Part shown: in pieces, positions 49,501 to 62,100 of the stretch | How the letters are laid out: every line of letters begins with the position of its first letter | How positions within the stretch are numbered: the stretch's first letter is position 1 | Source: Himantopus leucocephalus | Lineage: Eukaryota; Chordata; Aves; Charadriiformes; Recurvirostridae | Assembly (NCBI GenBank): GCA_003993805.1 | Contig: RSEF01000001.1 | Span: 187,916,144-187,980,143 of the forward strand | DNA: 64,000 nt | Direction: 5' to 3' | Notes under the pieces: generated by a model | Database searches by the model: none | What the model saw: only the letters and a program-made list of their open reading frames with translations | Told to the model about the DNA's origin: nothing | Program-made: the position numbers and the translations under genes

Positions 49501-51489
49501 GACCATATCATCTCATTTTTTCTATTTTTTTTAAATAATTTTTATTAAAAGCACACTTTCCTATCTGCTGAGAAGTCTTTCTGATTACGTGGTCCAAACT
49601 TTAGGGACAGTTAAAACCTAAAGAAAAGATGGTTAGAAACGTGTTGCCTAGGTGACATCAAGAATAAAGAAAAAAATAGAAGCTCTTCACATGTTCTACT
49701 CAACCCACCTCAAATCCTTTCCTTTACAATGCTTCCATGTGTCACTACAGAGCTTTCTGTTGGCTGAACAGACTGGTTAAGTAAATCCCGTATTTTAGAA
49801 GAGTAGTCAGTGACTTTGTTGCTATATACAAAAAATGCCTTCCAACTTTTCCCTAGGATTGCTTTTATTAATGATAAACCCACAATATTTCCCTTACAAA
49901 AATATATTAAGAATTGAACAGCATTAGCTAAGACTCAGTGTTCTGTTGAACATAATCATTTAATTTTGATTGGCTTATATACAATCTATGTTATATGATT
50001 CCGAAGCTCTTGCTACTTAAGTATATGCAATTATTTTCATAAGAAAAGTGCAGAAAAATCTTGTCTAGATTCCATGGTTCAGGCTGAAAGTCCTTAACTG
50101 TTAGAAAATGAAGAGATCGTAGTAGCAGGGCTTTTTCACTGTGTAATATGTGGTTAGGGTCCTTACTTGAAAGGCCAAAACCCAACACATTAAGTCCAAT
50201 TCTGACACAGCAGATTTGAATTTATGATTTTATGACATAGCATCTAAATGACAGCTTACAAAATGCTACAAGTAAAAGACTTTTCAATACTTTTTGAATT
50301 TCCAGTTCTTTCCTGAAACTGAAACACTCTTCAGTCAAGAAAGTAGGATCATCAAACCACAAGTCCAGCCAGCAAAAGGGATCCTGGCTCTGTAGCCCAA
50401 TTTTTACACATTTAGCTGGGAGCAGAGACCTGAATTTTCCACTGTATTTGGCTGTGCCTATGTTTCTGAGCAGCATGGACCAACAGAAGGGGGCTTTCAG
50501 AGCAAAACAGTTGCACAAAGTGTACATGTTTCAGTGGATTCTACATTGGGCAGGACCCAGTCTAGTGGCACAAACTGATTATTTATGAGCTACTCTCCAG
50601 TAGCCCAGCTTCCAGTCCGGTTTAACCCCAAGATTTACCTAGCTCATGAACTTTATAACACTGCACAGTACACCCCAATGTGTGGCAAGAGGGCAAATGA
50701 AAAAATATTTCTGATATGGATTAAAACATTAATTCAGAAGATTACTTATACTTTCATAATAGACAGCTAATGAATAAAATAAGAGAAACATTCCAAGGAA
50801 CAAATGTCATGATGCTTTTCCAAGACTTAGTACAGAAGCTGCTTCAGACCGTAAAACTGTTTCATGAAGATACTCACCTGCTGCCCTGAGAGACGCATGT
50901 GTCCATGTCGAACAGCATGCTCTACTACTTAACAGGTTACTAACTGTATAAGCAGTATATAAGCTATGCTGCACAGGGCTTGTGAAACTTAGGTGTCTAA
51001 CTAGCCTTAAATTCCAGGCCTTCAACCAGATATCTCATTTTGGAGTATTGAAGAACTGGACATCATAATGCCTTAGTTAAATATCTGCTTTAACGCACCA
51101 CCTTATGTGTGTGAATGACACATGAGGTCATACCTCTGTGGACTAGTCTCCCACTGATTTTCATCCAGACACCTTTGCAGGACCAGATCTCTGATGACTA
51201 ATACTAAGGCACAATTAGTTAAAAAGCACAGGGTTTTCTGTGCATAGAGACCCTGGCAAAACTATACTGAGGCCTTCTTTAAAAGCAGCAATCTACCACA
51301 CAAGTTGCTGCAAAAGTAGCACCAGATAAAACACATTTCTGTCATATAGCCTACAGGTCACAGCAGTATTGAATATGAACAGAGACTATTAGCTGAGGTT
51401 TCTTGTTTTGTAAATTATTCATATTTCAATTTTAAGAGATTTTTTTTTTTAATGTTATTGAAATCTTCCTGCCCTGGAGCAAGTTTCAT

Positions 51490-51560
51490 AATACCATAAG
51501 TTAATATACTTGCCTGTCACCTTCATAGGGCCTGGGTTTAAATCCGGCTTGGGTCACAAG
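51490..51560 (+). mobile_element. Probable ancient tRNA-derived SINE relic
   Basis: GCCTGGGTTTAAATCCGGCT then TGGGTCAC (51530-51558) closely resembles the B-box half of tRNA-derived vertebrate SINEs such as MIR (GCCTGGGTTCGAATCCTGGCTC..CCAC). GGTTTAAATCC (51535-51545) differs from the B-box consensus GGTTCGANTCC at two positions. Upstream, CCTGTCAC recalls a tRNA anticodon loop and ATAAGTTAATATACTTG could be a decayed A box. No complete cloverleaf can be folded, since the arms do not pair, so it is not a tRNA gene. The exact SINE family is unclear. Confidence 0.5.
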
Positions 51561-51981
51561 TGAATTTAGCTTAATGGTCTCAAATTAGTCCTTTGTAGGC
51601 ATTTGTCCATATCACAAAACTACTAATATACACAATTTGGCAGTAGAGTGCGATTGTAGAGTACTGTTCTCCAAGGAACCAAGAAATGGAATAGAAGGGA
51701 CATTGAAGAGCAGGTTTGCTTTTGGCAGTGATATTTGGATCAGGTTGATGCAAATGATTTCTTACTTTCATGAGAAGCATTATTCAGCAAATTAGTTAAC
51801 ACAACGAAGTTGTCTAAATAAATGACCTGTCACTTTTCAATAGATCAAATGACAGGAAAATACTGTTTTACAGTATCATGCCATTTTGGACACTGACAGT
51901 CCAAGATGAACTTTGATCCACCTTATTTATGGCAACAGGCAAAAATTGCTGTAAGTAGTGATTGTATGGGAAACCAACACT

Positions 51982-52001
51982 TTTGTTTGTTTGTTTGTTT
52001 T
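51982..52001 (+). repeat. (TTTG)n simple repeat
   Basis: About five copies of TTTG in a row. Confidence 0.92.
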
Positions 52002-52697
52002 GAAGTACGATGATAATTAGAACATGAAACAACCAGGCAAGCCATAATTAGAGGTTGAAATGAAAACAACATTATCAACATCATTCAACTATATATAGTT
52101 AAATTTAATTAAATAATTTGCTGACTTTTATGTGACCGGCTTTATCTAGCATCCTAATGAAAAAGGGAAAAGGAAAAAAAAAAAAGTAGAAAAAAGATTG
52201 TCAAATAAATTAATTGGTGTAAATGATTCCATTAGTTGTGCTAATAATGCAAAGAATATGGTAAATGTCCAATATTGCGTTTCTTACATTTTTGAGACTA
52301 TGAGTCACTGAAATTCCACTAACTTAAATGTAATCAAGAGAAAAAAAAAAGTAGTATTTCTGCTTACATAAGCAAATGGACATTCTTAATTGAACTGAGC
52401 ATTTTTAGGATAATAGTCTAGTTGTTCAGCAGTTCCGCAAAAGATGCTTCAGTAAAATTAGTTCATTAGTAGTGTAAGAAATATAAGACAGCACAGGAAT
52501 ATAAAGTCATGCTTGGGCTGGAATGTGCTTTGGAAAAGGCATCCTGTTTTTTTTAATACCTGTCACTACTTATGCATTTTGCTCTATAAAAAGTATTGAA
52601 CAAGATCAGATCCTTCAGATTCACACAGAAGAGAAACTGTAAGGTTTGCCTCACAACTGCTTTTTCTTTGCTCCTGTACCATAGAGGAGAGTCCTGG

Positions 52698-52745
52698 TAC
52701 ATATGCATACATATGTATATGTATGTATTTACATACACACATTAT
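52698..52745. repeat. (TATG)n/(CATA)n low-complexity tract
   Basis: ACATATGCATACATATGTAT and following bases form an imperfect, partly self-complementary tetranucleotide tract. Confidence 0.85.
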
Positions 52746-53429
52746 ATAAATATCTAAAATTAAAGGTAATTACTTGAATGGGGAAATATTCCCTCAAAGA
52801 GGATTTAACAGATTAAATATTTGAAAAGCAAGATTTCAAGATCACAGTCTTGCCCTTGGTGTGGCAAAAGATTGTTTTGTTTTGTTTTTAATACTTTGGT
52901 TTATTAAACTTTCAAGTGGAAAAAAAAATCCCACAACAACATAGTGGAACATAAAGAAGTAACCACAAGCACTGAATAATTAAGAAATCAATAAACAATT
53001 CAGCATTTCTTTGATGTTCAAATGACCTTCCTGAATTAGAAGCTAAGACAGTGTATGGAATATGAAATCTTTAGCTAGCTAATGTACCAAGTAAATTTGA
53101 GTAGGCTGGTAAATTTTGATTTAACTATCTTAACTGCTTTGATAGGTTGACTCTAAAGATCATTGAATCAGTCAGATATTAGTTTAGCAAAAGCCAAATA
53201 AAAGACAGCACTTAGAAAGTAATACACATGCAGAGAAAACATCAGTGAGTTGTGGGAGGTAGGTGGTAAGAAGATGCCCTGTAATAATGCTCCTTCTTTC
53301 CGAAATCCGTGATATAACCACCTACTGCTGAAGACAGAGGTCAGGCAAAGCATAAGGAAAGGCAACAATACTTTTTTTTTTGATTAATAGAAATATCGTC
53401 TAGTTCAGAGTTCATGTGAACAGCTAGTA

Positions 53430-54400
53430 AAATCTTACATGTCTGGGCCTGAGGAAGGCAGGAAGGATTATGGCAATCCCACCTTTGTCCTGCAGGAAGA
53501 ACAGACCAGCCTCGCCGGAGTGAGTCAGCCTCGTTGGGGTCTAAGAAGGGCTCGAACACAGAGTTAGCACTGGGAGAGTGGAAGGGGAGGTTACAGGTTC
53601 TTCTTTGTGGCAAATCACCAGCCTTTTTATCAGAGGAGCTTTATATACAGCAGTATGCTGCAGATGGGTAAATATACAACAGTTGGAAGCTGATTTTTGT
53701 GACTGGGGTCAAAAAATATCTGCCTCTACTGAATGAATCGTCTCCGCTCACACCATCTACCTGCAGCAATCTTGTTAGGGTCACTCTGCGGAGCAGCTTT
53801 GTTGCATCCTTGCTTATGTATTCCAGCCCAAATCCAGCCTGGCTATTCTTCTGTAGCTGGGCATAATATTAAAGATTCAGCTCAAGGACTCTGAGGCTCT
53901 ATAAATTGCTGAGTGCCTTTGGCATGTGGGCACTCAGTTCTTCACAGAACAAACCCAGCTCCCCCAGGAGTATAAATGAAATCACCCCGAATGTCTCACC
54001 GTGTATACAAAGTCTGTCATTCGCTCTATGTATCAGCTCTTTAAATGAGTCGGTGCTCCTCATACACAAAAATAATCTTTCTGAGATGGTGGCAATAGAT
54101 TTTTCCGAGATAAAGGGTAGCACTGAGAATCCGTGTTCACCTTTTATCTGCCCTCTTCGTGCCAGTTGTGTTGATGAAGTCTACAAAGCAGCCCGAATTG
54201 AAAGTCAGCTTGATAATTTGTATCTTGCTCTCTTACCTATCATTATAGTTCATCATTATCTTCTAAAAGATATTTCATTGCTTCTGAAACAAGTGAAGTC
54301 AGCACTCTCTCTCTCTCTCCTTGGGAAGCAGTACAGCTGTCAGTATGCCAATCTACCCGCAACATGTTACATCCATTTAGCAGTTCAGAGGAAGAACTAA
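53430..54400. other. Unexplained block: higher GC, few stops
   Basis: From about 53430 the base composition shifts toward GC, with several CpGs (GCCTCGCCGGAGTGAGTCAG near 53510, GGGCTCGAACAC near 53549). One minus-strand frame meets only four stop codons (near 53341, 53643, 53871 and 53901) over about 780 bases up to 54123. The plus strand has an open frame of 164 codons at 53906-54400, not starting at ATG. I recognise no domain on either strand. Possible explanations are an eroded retroelement, an old pseudogene, or a GC-richer unique segment. Confidence 0.35.
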
Positions 54401-56440
54401 ATGGATTTAGCTTTACTTGATCAAATTTAAGTTTATTTTTATGTTAGTTCAAATCATTAAGAACTTGAGCAATAAATAAGTAAATGGAAAATATCACTAA
54501 AAGGTGATGTTATATGAAACTAATCATAAGGATTATCAGAATTTCTAAGGACGTTATGTTCATTATCAACACTATGAGTACTGAAGATTATGCTTTTTTT
54601 TTTGCCTTTCTCAAGCCAATCAAATATTTTGGCACATAGGATGTTTCAGACAACAGAGTAAATGGAGGCAAAATGGATTACCTATGATGAACCTGTTTGG
54701 CCCAGGAAGTCTGAGTGCAAACCATGGCTGCAAGCTACTCATTACTGAGAACTCCCTAGCGCTTCATTGATTATGTAATCAATTTCAATAGACATTGATT
54801 GTATAAGTAATATGCCCCCAAACCTACATGGCATTTACACCTTTTATTCAGTATCTCTCAAAATTAAACCAAATATTAATATAAGTCATAAATCAAGAAC
54901 TCGGAAGTCAATAAGAGTTCTCTGCTCATTGCAGAGAAATAGCTAGAAGCCCTTAGAAACCTAATATAAATTTACTTAAGCTTAAAACACTAACATCACC
55001 TTGAAGCTTGCTTAAGAATACTTGTGAACTTATTTAAAGTCAAGTTCAATGCTGGGATCATTGGTCTTTTGTGGAAAGAAATCCTTTAATTCTTATGTTT
55101 GTCCCCCAAAAGATGAGAATTTCCGAAACATATCCAAATAAACTTGCGTGTAAATGGCAAAGTCTGAGTCATGCATCAGATGCAATAACTGGAGAAACAT
55201 GCCTGTGAAAATTGGCCAGCAGTTATTTCCAACTATGCACAGAATGAAAATCCCAACAGTAGTGCAAGTGTATGAGCTGTGTACTCAGGCAGTCAGTTCA
55301 TAAACAATCTGCTTTGTTGGCAGTATAAGTAAGAGCATAACAATAAAAAAAAATATATAACAAAGCCATACTGCAGTGGAAGATGAGCTTCTGACTTACC
55401 AGCATGTGGACAGAACAGTGCAAACATGAACACTCCAGCCTGTGTTCACTGTCAGAAATTTCCATCCTTGTCCCTGCCTTATATTTCCACCTTTTGACCA
55501 CATAATGAGGTTGACTGGAGCAAATTACATTTGACAAAGAATTTTCTCTGACTTTAGAAAATACAGAAAAGGTTATATTATCCACTGTCACCCTAGAAAT
55601 CTTTGATTCTGGCTTTTGACCTAAACCTTTTGATACCAGAGAGTGATGCATTAAGAACACTGATGAATATGAAAATAATGGTATAGGTTAGTATTGCTAT
55701 TAAGTAAGATATTGGCTGGTGTTAATTAGATCTGTGATGACATTTGCTACACTGATGAGTTCCAGCTCTCATGAAACAAATGTCCCTGGATTTGGTTAGA
55801 GTATTCACAGTTGGTGTCCAGCTCTCTCCCCTCGATTGCCAAGGCACTCAACACATCTTCTGCCACAACTCAGCTGTATTCATGTGAACAGACCACATGT
55901 TTATTGCTTTCCCAACAGGTGACTGAACCTGGAAGCTCCAAACCAAGAATTTCTTTGGATTTTGAGTATGACAGTCAACCAATCTCCATCTTATTCGAAT
56001 GTCTTTGAGCCTTATTTTGCTCACCATTATTCCATTGTCTTACATTTCCAGGACAAACACCCAGATCATAGCTCTGCATTGGCCACTTTCACTCAGCTGG
56101 TATGGGTTGTAAGCCAAATCTGACATTGTAATGTTTGTTTTCATTAAAGAAGAGAAAAAGGTGAAAGGTTCAGATTTCCACTTAAGTAGTCTTTCTTCGC
56201 TGAATCACTGTTCATCCTACTTTAATTTAAGTGTAAAAGGTTACATAAAGAAGTACTGGAAGTCTAGCAAGGAAGTTTTAAAATGACAGAATCAATTTGC
56301 ATTTTAAGAAATAAATCTTGTTGTACATTGGTATTAACAGTGTTACCACAGGTTTTGAGGAGCTGCTAATATCTAGTAATCATTTTTCACACATCTTTCA
56401 AAAAATAGTTGTAACTCTCCACCTGAAGGTTCTCAAAGCA

Positions 56441-56480
56441 AAAAAAAACCAAAAAAACAACAAACCAAAACAAAACCAGA
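56441..56480 (+). repeat. A/C-rich low-complexity tract
   Basis: AAAAAAAACCAAAAAAACAA then CAAACCAAAACAAAACCAG, possibly a decayed A-tail, with no recognisable body upstream. Confidence 0.85.
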
Positions 56481-57638
56481 AGATCCTGAATAGGCAGGCA
56501 GATGACATACAGGATGTTATTCTTTCCTGAAGAAATAAAGTGTTTACAGATACAATGGCAAAAGTCCCAATGGCTACAAAAAGTGTTGTGACTTTTTCAG
56601 ACATGCCTACTTATAGCAGACAATACCTTTGACTAGGACTTCTGCCATACACCTATATTGGAATAGCCTGTTTTCCATAAGAGGATTAAAGACAGAGATT
56701 TCTGTACTTGTGGTATTTGGCACTTACAGTACGTGTGGCATTTAGGTATTCTAAATCTAAACTCCAGTGCAACAAGATGATGGACGTCTCTTCTTAGGTG
56801 GCTCAAAATTTCTAAGTTTAATTTCAATGAACTCATTGCTCATCCTTAAGTTAAGAATTTTGGCATAATTCACAACCACTTTTAGACATAAGACAGGGTT
56901 TAAATAATGAAAAGTCAAAAGAAAAACATGATCTGTTAGTAGCAACAAAATGAATTTGCCATCTCCATGAAAATGAAGAAAAACTGCAAATTGCTTTCTG
57001 GTCTATTCAACAAACTCATTATAATCAACCATACTACTCACTTCTGGCAGGCAGTAAGAATGTCTAACAAAATATTATGCCCCACACAGACAGAACTTTC
57101 ATAGAAACCCAACGGAGAGAAGGGAGAGTGAAAGGACATCACAGATAGTTGTCAGGACTACTAGTTCTTCCATGAGACTGGAGAACAAAGAAGAGGCGAG
57201 AAGCATTTTTGCTATCAGATACTCAATTAACAATTCTAGCAAAGAGCAATTCTCATTCGCATCATCTGCTTCTGCTGTGAGAATGGCTCTGAGAATGCAG
57301 CCATGGGGAGGCACGTTTTGATCAAGTCCGCTGCTTTCCCTTTCAAAGCGAATGAGATAATGTGGCTGTGGAACAGCACCTTTTAATCAGATCAGCTGGA
57401 TTCCATTGAAATGAAGTACAATGCAGCTGCAAGTTAGTATTTCCCTAAAACAGGTGTACACTTCTCCCTTTGAATTTGTGAACACAGCCCTCGGCCCTGT
57501 ATCCCAAACTAGGCTTCAGCAGAACTGTGCTCAGCATTGCTTTATAATTTTTGCCCTTTTGTCACATTTTCTTTCTGTGCAAAGGAGATTTATATATGTG
57601 CCAAAAATATGTTTAACTAGCATAAGTCAAAGGAGTTG

Positions 57639-57654
57639 TTTTTTTTTTTTTTTT
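57639..57654 (+). repeat. T16 homopolymer
   Basis: A run of 16 T. On the minus strand it would be an A-tail, but no retroposed body is recognised. Confidence 0.9.
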
Positions 57655-58926
57655 GCAAAAAGGGAAAGCAGGTTGAAAGTTAAATTCATTCCTTGCCTCA
57701 TTTGCCCTTATAGTTAGTTTCACCTTTATGCCCGAACTTAAAAGAAAACATGGTAGAGGACTGTGTTATCAAGTAGAAGATGATCAGAAGTGGATATTTT
57801 GGGAAAAAATGGACTGGTAGACTGATGTTAACCCCTACACAGGCCTATACTCTCTGTTGCTAGTTAGTAAATGCTGTACTGTTAGCTATGTTCCTCCCCT
57901 GCCTTTCATGTACACCGCATAACAGATTAATTAGCTGTAGCTGATGCAGTTGTGGACAGTATAATGATCACAGAGTGTAGCACACAGCTTCTGGAAGACT
58001 GCCTAGGAATAAGAAAGTAGTAGTTACTGAGAAAAAACAGAGAAAAATTCAGAGATTTCTACCAGGGTGAACACAACCAGGCGAAAAAGGAGGGATGGTC
58101 ACACGCTCTGTCTCAGTCTGTTTTAGAGTTGATTTTCGAGATTCCCTATTAGGGAATGGAAACAGGATGGACCTTTCAAATGTTATGGGGCTAAACTCAG
58201 GTGACGCGAATACCTGTTCTGCCAATTTGTCTTGTACAAAGAAGTTTCACATGATGCATCTCTCCGTCTGTGCAGCCGGTGACTTACTGCACAGCTGGTG
58301 ATTTCTACAGTCCTTCAGGCATGAAACACAAGACTAGCAACAGCAACACAGGCTGAGGCTTGGGACTGCAGAATCAAAGGAGTAGGAACCAGTGTGTACT
58401 GTTTCCATTGTCGTATGAAGGGCAGATTGGTAATTTCTCATCTCTGTAGAATGGCAAACACCTTGCAACAGCCGCCCCTGAGTTTCACACCCCTAGCAGC
58501 AGAAAATGGTTCTTTACCTAAGAAATTTAACAGCATGAGAGTTTTATCTCGAGAGCTATAAACTCCAGTTGTGCTTCCACTTAAATTTATGGCTGAAAGT
58601 TTAGAGACTAATAGAATGGAAAACATGAGTGTCTCAAACTTAAATTAGAGAGCTGGCCTTCACAGCTGGGAGTTCAGAAAAATCTCTATTCAACAAGCAC
58701 AGCAATGACATATAACACACTCTTGTACTGGGTGTTCATCATCTCATTAAATAGAAACTTAAAATGAGCAAGCTATAGCAAAAAAGTAAGGAAATAAGTC
58801 AGTGGTGTGCAGTTATTGTAATATGTTTTTTCAATTCCTCACTGAGATTATTGAAAAATAATCACACGCTCATAGAAATCATAACATAGTTGAATGGTTG
58901 TTTCCTCCTTTCTTTATCATTCCCAG

Positions 58927-59145
58927 GTGAACGAACACCGGAGGTGGACATTGGTGAGATCTTCTTGAGAAAAAGGTGGATTATAAAATCTTTGGAGCCA
59001 GGAAAGCTGACATATTCACTACTGCCCATAAAACTGTGTTTTCAGTTAAATGGAAGGATCTGTTGGACATATTTTATTAAAAGGAGCAAGGAAGGATGGG
59101 AGTGGGAGTGTATTAAAAATTAAATAAATGGTCTCTAGTGGAAAT
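58927..59145 (+). other. Candidate 3'-terminal exon
   Basis: A strong acceptor (TTTCCTCCTTTCTTTATCAT then TCCCAG, ending 58926) precedes an open frame. The frame continues to a stop at 59121-59123 and encodes about 65 residues beginning GERTPEVDIGEIFLRKRW. The stop overlaps an AATAAA signal (59123-59128), followed by TGGTCTCTAGTGG. I do not recognise the protein, no upstream coding exon is seen, and the last 20 residues are lysine- and tryptophan-rich without a domain. A UTR of almost zero length is unusual. This may be chance. Confidence 0.2.
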
Positions 59146-62100
59146 GCAGAGCTTGGGACTTCCTTATGGGAGTGTAAGAGCTTATAAACTTGTATTAGAT
59201 AGTGGTTGCTTCAGCCCACACATGGGATCTTAGCCTCATCCAGATATTCCATAAAGGGGTATACTTAGCTTCAGATACCAGCTCAATATACCCACAACAG
59301 ACCCACAGGTAATAGCTGTCAGTTTTAAAGCTCTGTTTGCCTTGAAGCAGGNTTTCTTATGAAGCTTGTATTGGAATTTTGTACGCTAAATTAACATTAT
59401 TCCTCAGGGATTTTTAATTTAAGATCTTACATCCTCTATATTTTTTATTTTTTATTAGACTCCTGGTTTACTTTGCCTTCACTGTACCTCTGAGGCTCAA
59501 ATGCTATGACTGTTATTTGAAGCTTCTCTCCCAATGTAAAAGATTTTATGGCACAAGACTAAGAAATAAGTAGAAACACAAAATGAAAAATATTTAGCAG
59601 AAGATATCTAAAAGGTAACAGATGGGAAGAAAATAGGCAAAATTAAATGTAAAATACATGAGACTCCAAATCAGTCTTGTTCCTGAAAAGCAAGAATAAG
59701 TTTGGTTAAAGAAAGGATCTACTTATAATAAAACAAAAGAGGAAAGATTTATCTGATTGAGCTTCATACAAAAGTTTCAGCTAGCAATTCTAGTCTCTTA
59801 CAGTTAATGGGAAGAAACAGGCAACTCTGGAGGACAATACATCTAGCTTATTTTAAATGCATATCTCAAGACGAAATGAATTGTCATCTTCATGGGCAGA
59901 TTTTTCTTAATCAATTATAAAGGAGATCTGTGGGGCTAGCTCAGATTTAGGTGTCTAATTTTTAAGTGCCTACATTAGGACAGATAAATCGTGTGCAAAT
60001 CATTCAAATATATGTTAATGAAAAAATGAAGTGGAAAATTTAGCAGAAGACACTTTCAGAATATGCTTTAGAGAATCTTTGAGTATACCAGGCAGATATC
60101 TAGACTAAAACATATTGACTCTGAGAATCTGATTCAAAAACCACTGTAATCAGTGAAAAGATCTGAAATAACACTGGCTTCAGGTAAATGACAAGTAAAA
60201 CTCTTATCTATTTCAAAAGACGTTTAGAAACATCCTTTCAACTCCCAGAAGCAATTAGTGCTGATTCCTACTAGACTTGGTTCTTGTCTAAAGACTTCTA
60301 CCCTTTTCTTCCCTTGTCCTCCCCACTCACAGACAGATTGTATTCCATTCACTCTTTCTGCTTTATGCATTTTGGCTGTTCCCACTCAACCACATCATAT
60401 CCTGTTTTCTTGCCCCTTCCTTTCCTCTTCATTTGTTATTTAAAAATACTATTTTTCTTCTGTTCCTAAATTATATTTTTTTTGTTTCATTTTCTAATTT
60501 CCAGATCAATTTAGAGGAAGCGAAATAATTTTAGCTTGGGTTTACTCCAACAGTTCCATCATCTCTTAATCACATAATTCCACTAAGGCCTTTATCTCAC
60601 TTTTTTATCTATGCGGTAAACAGCCTTCACATAGATGCACACACCATCCAGGCACAGATAGTTTTTAAATTCCATCACTCATGCAGCCATGAGGTTTTTC
60701 ACTTTAAATGAAAAGAACAGAAATTTGAAGCATGTCTTTAAAAGCAAGCTACTTTCAGGACATATTTTAGTACTCCAAAGCTAACTCCATTGCGTCCAAA
60801 GACCCTTTCCAGTTCCGTTTGAGAAGGACAGACTACCCCCACACACAATCACAGACACACACAGGTGCACACCTTTTCCTCCCTCCAGAAAACAAACCTG
60901 CAGTGTAATGGAACCAAATGGGCAAAGAAATCATGGCATGTAATTTATTTCTAGGTGAGAGTCCAAAAGATGGGCAAACATAAGTCTATTAGCCACACTG
61001 CAAAAATCACTGCAGTACAGCAAGAGAGCTTTTCAGATACCTTCTACTGCTTTATATATTTCTATAGGAATTCCAGGAAACACTAAGCAGTCAATTTCCA
61101 ATAAATTTCTACTTCCCACTCTCTCCCTCTCCACTTTTTCTGCATGATTTCTTTTCTTAAAAAAAAAGGTGTGAACAGCTGGGAAACAGGCATTTCCTGT
61201 TATTTTTTCAAAAGACTGAATTAATTTTGTGATAACAGAGTGAACAATAAAGATCTTTCCTACACACATGCTCTAGCATATCTGATCTTTTTATATCTAA
61301 TGGATTGGTCCCAGTATTCTAACACACGGGGAGCAAAGGGCAGATCCCGCAGCATGCCACAGTTTCACATAACGATAACATAAAACAGGCAAGATATATC
61401 TATAGAAGTGTATTTTGAATTATTGGTTAATAGATAGATTTTAAGGATGTGTATAAGAAATATAGATTTTCAAAAGCAAATGTGGTGCTTAATAAAGTGA
61501 CAATTTACTGCCCTGTGATGTCCTCTCTTTATTCACATAAAACCACAGCACTCAAAAATCAGATGAAATTAAGCTTACCATAAAGATAAGAGTTCAAGAT
61601 TTGAGTGTAGCTATCCTAGATTACTTGGCTGAGATTTCCAAAAGATATGTCAAATAGCAATAGCTGTAATGTTTCTTTTCATGAGTCAACAGCCATATAT
61701 CACCAAGCTCGTTTCACATAGACCAAAGCGATTCACTGCCCTCTGGGTTCTGGTTTGAAACAGTCATCTGGAAAAAAAGGGTCCTGTAGCCCATTGTGAT
61801 ACTGCTGAATCCACAGACATTCAGTTAAGAAATTTTGCATCGAATTGTTAGATCTTGCCAAGAATAGTTACTCACTGAGACAGAACAACAAAGTCATCCA
61901 ACCTAGGGAATAAGCCTCAAAACTGACAGCACCTTTTCATTAATTACTCTTACTCTTTTTTGATGGTCTTGTCACTGTTTCATATTTTCTGGCTTGACTG
62001 AGTAGTCATTGCAAGGTCCTCATGAAGTTATTAAATGTAGTACATGTAGCAGGTTTAGTTTATCCAATGAAACATTGCTATTCTTTTTTTTTTTATAAAA

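Larger units (their letters stand above)
42839..51489. other. Long featureless AT-rich stretch
   Basis: About 8.7 kb with no recognised gene or transposon. It holds the (GTT/ATT)n tract at 43455-43508, a 26-bp tandem duplication (43979-44030), a run of 24 A followed by A/C-rich sequence and an N (46533-46575), and an ATT-rich tract (46140-46168). Confidence 0.55.
51561..53429. other. Unique AT-rich DNA with simple repeats
   Basis: No gene recognised. It contains (TTTG)n at 51982-52001, A-runs at 52172-52182 and 52341-52350, and a TATG-rich tract at 52698-52745. Confidence 0.55.
54401..58926. other. Unique AT-rich DNA
   Basis: No gene or recognised transposon. It includes an A/C-rich low-complexity tract (56441-56480), T16 at 57639-57654, and a perfect 8-bp palindrome around one base at 58141-58157 (ATTCCCTA-T-TAGGGAAT). 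Confidence 0.5.

Noticed and set aside
60258..60469. Two overlapping plus-strand frames rich in S, P, F and L
   Set aside because: They result from pyrimidine-rich sequence. No domain or splice context.
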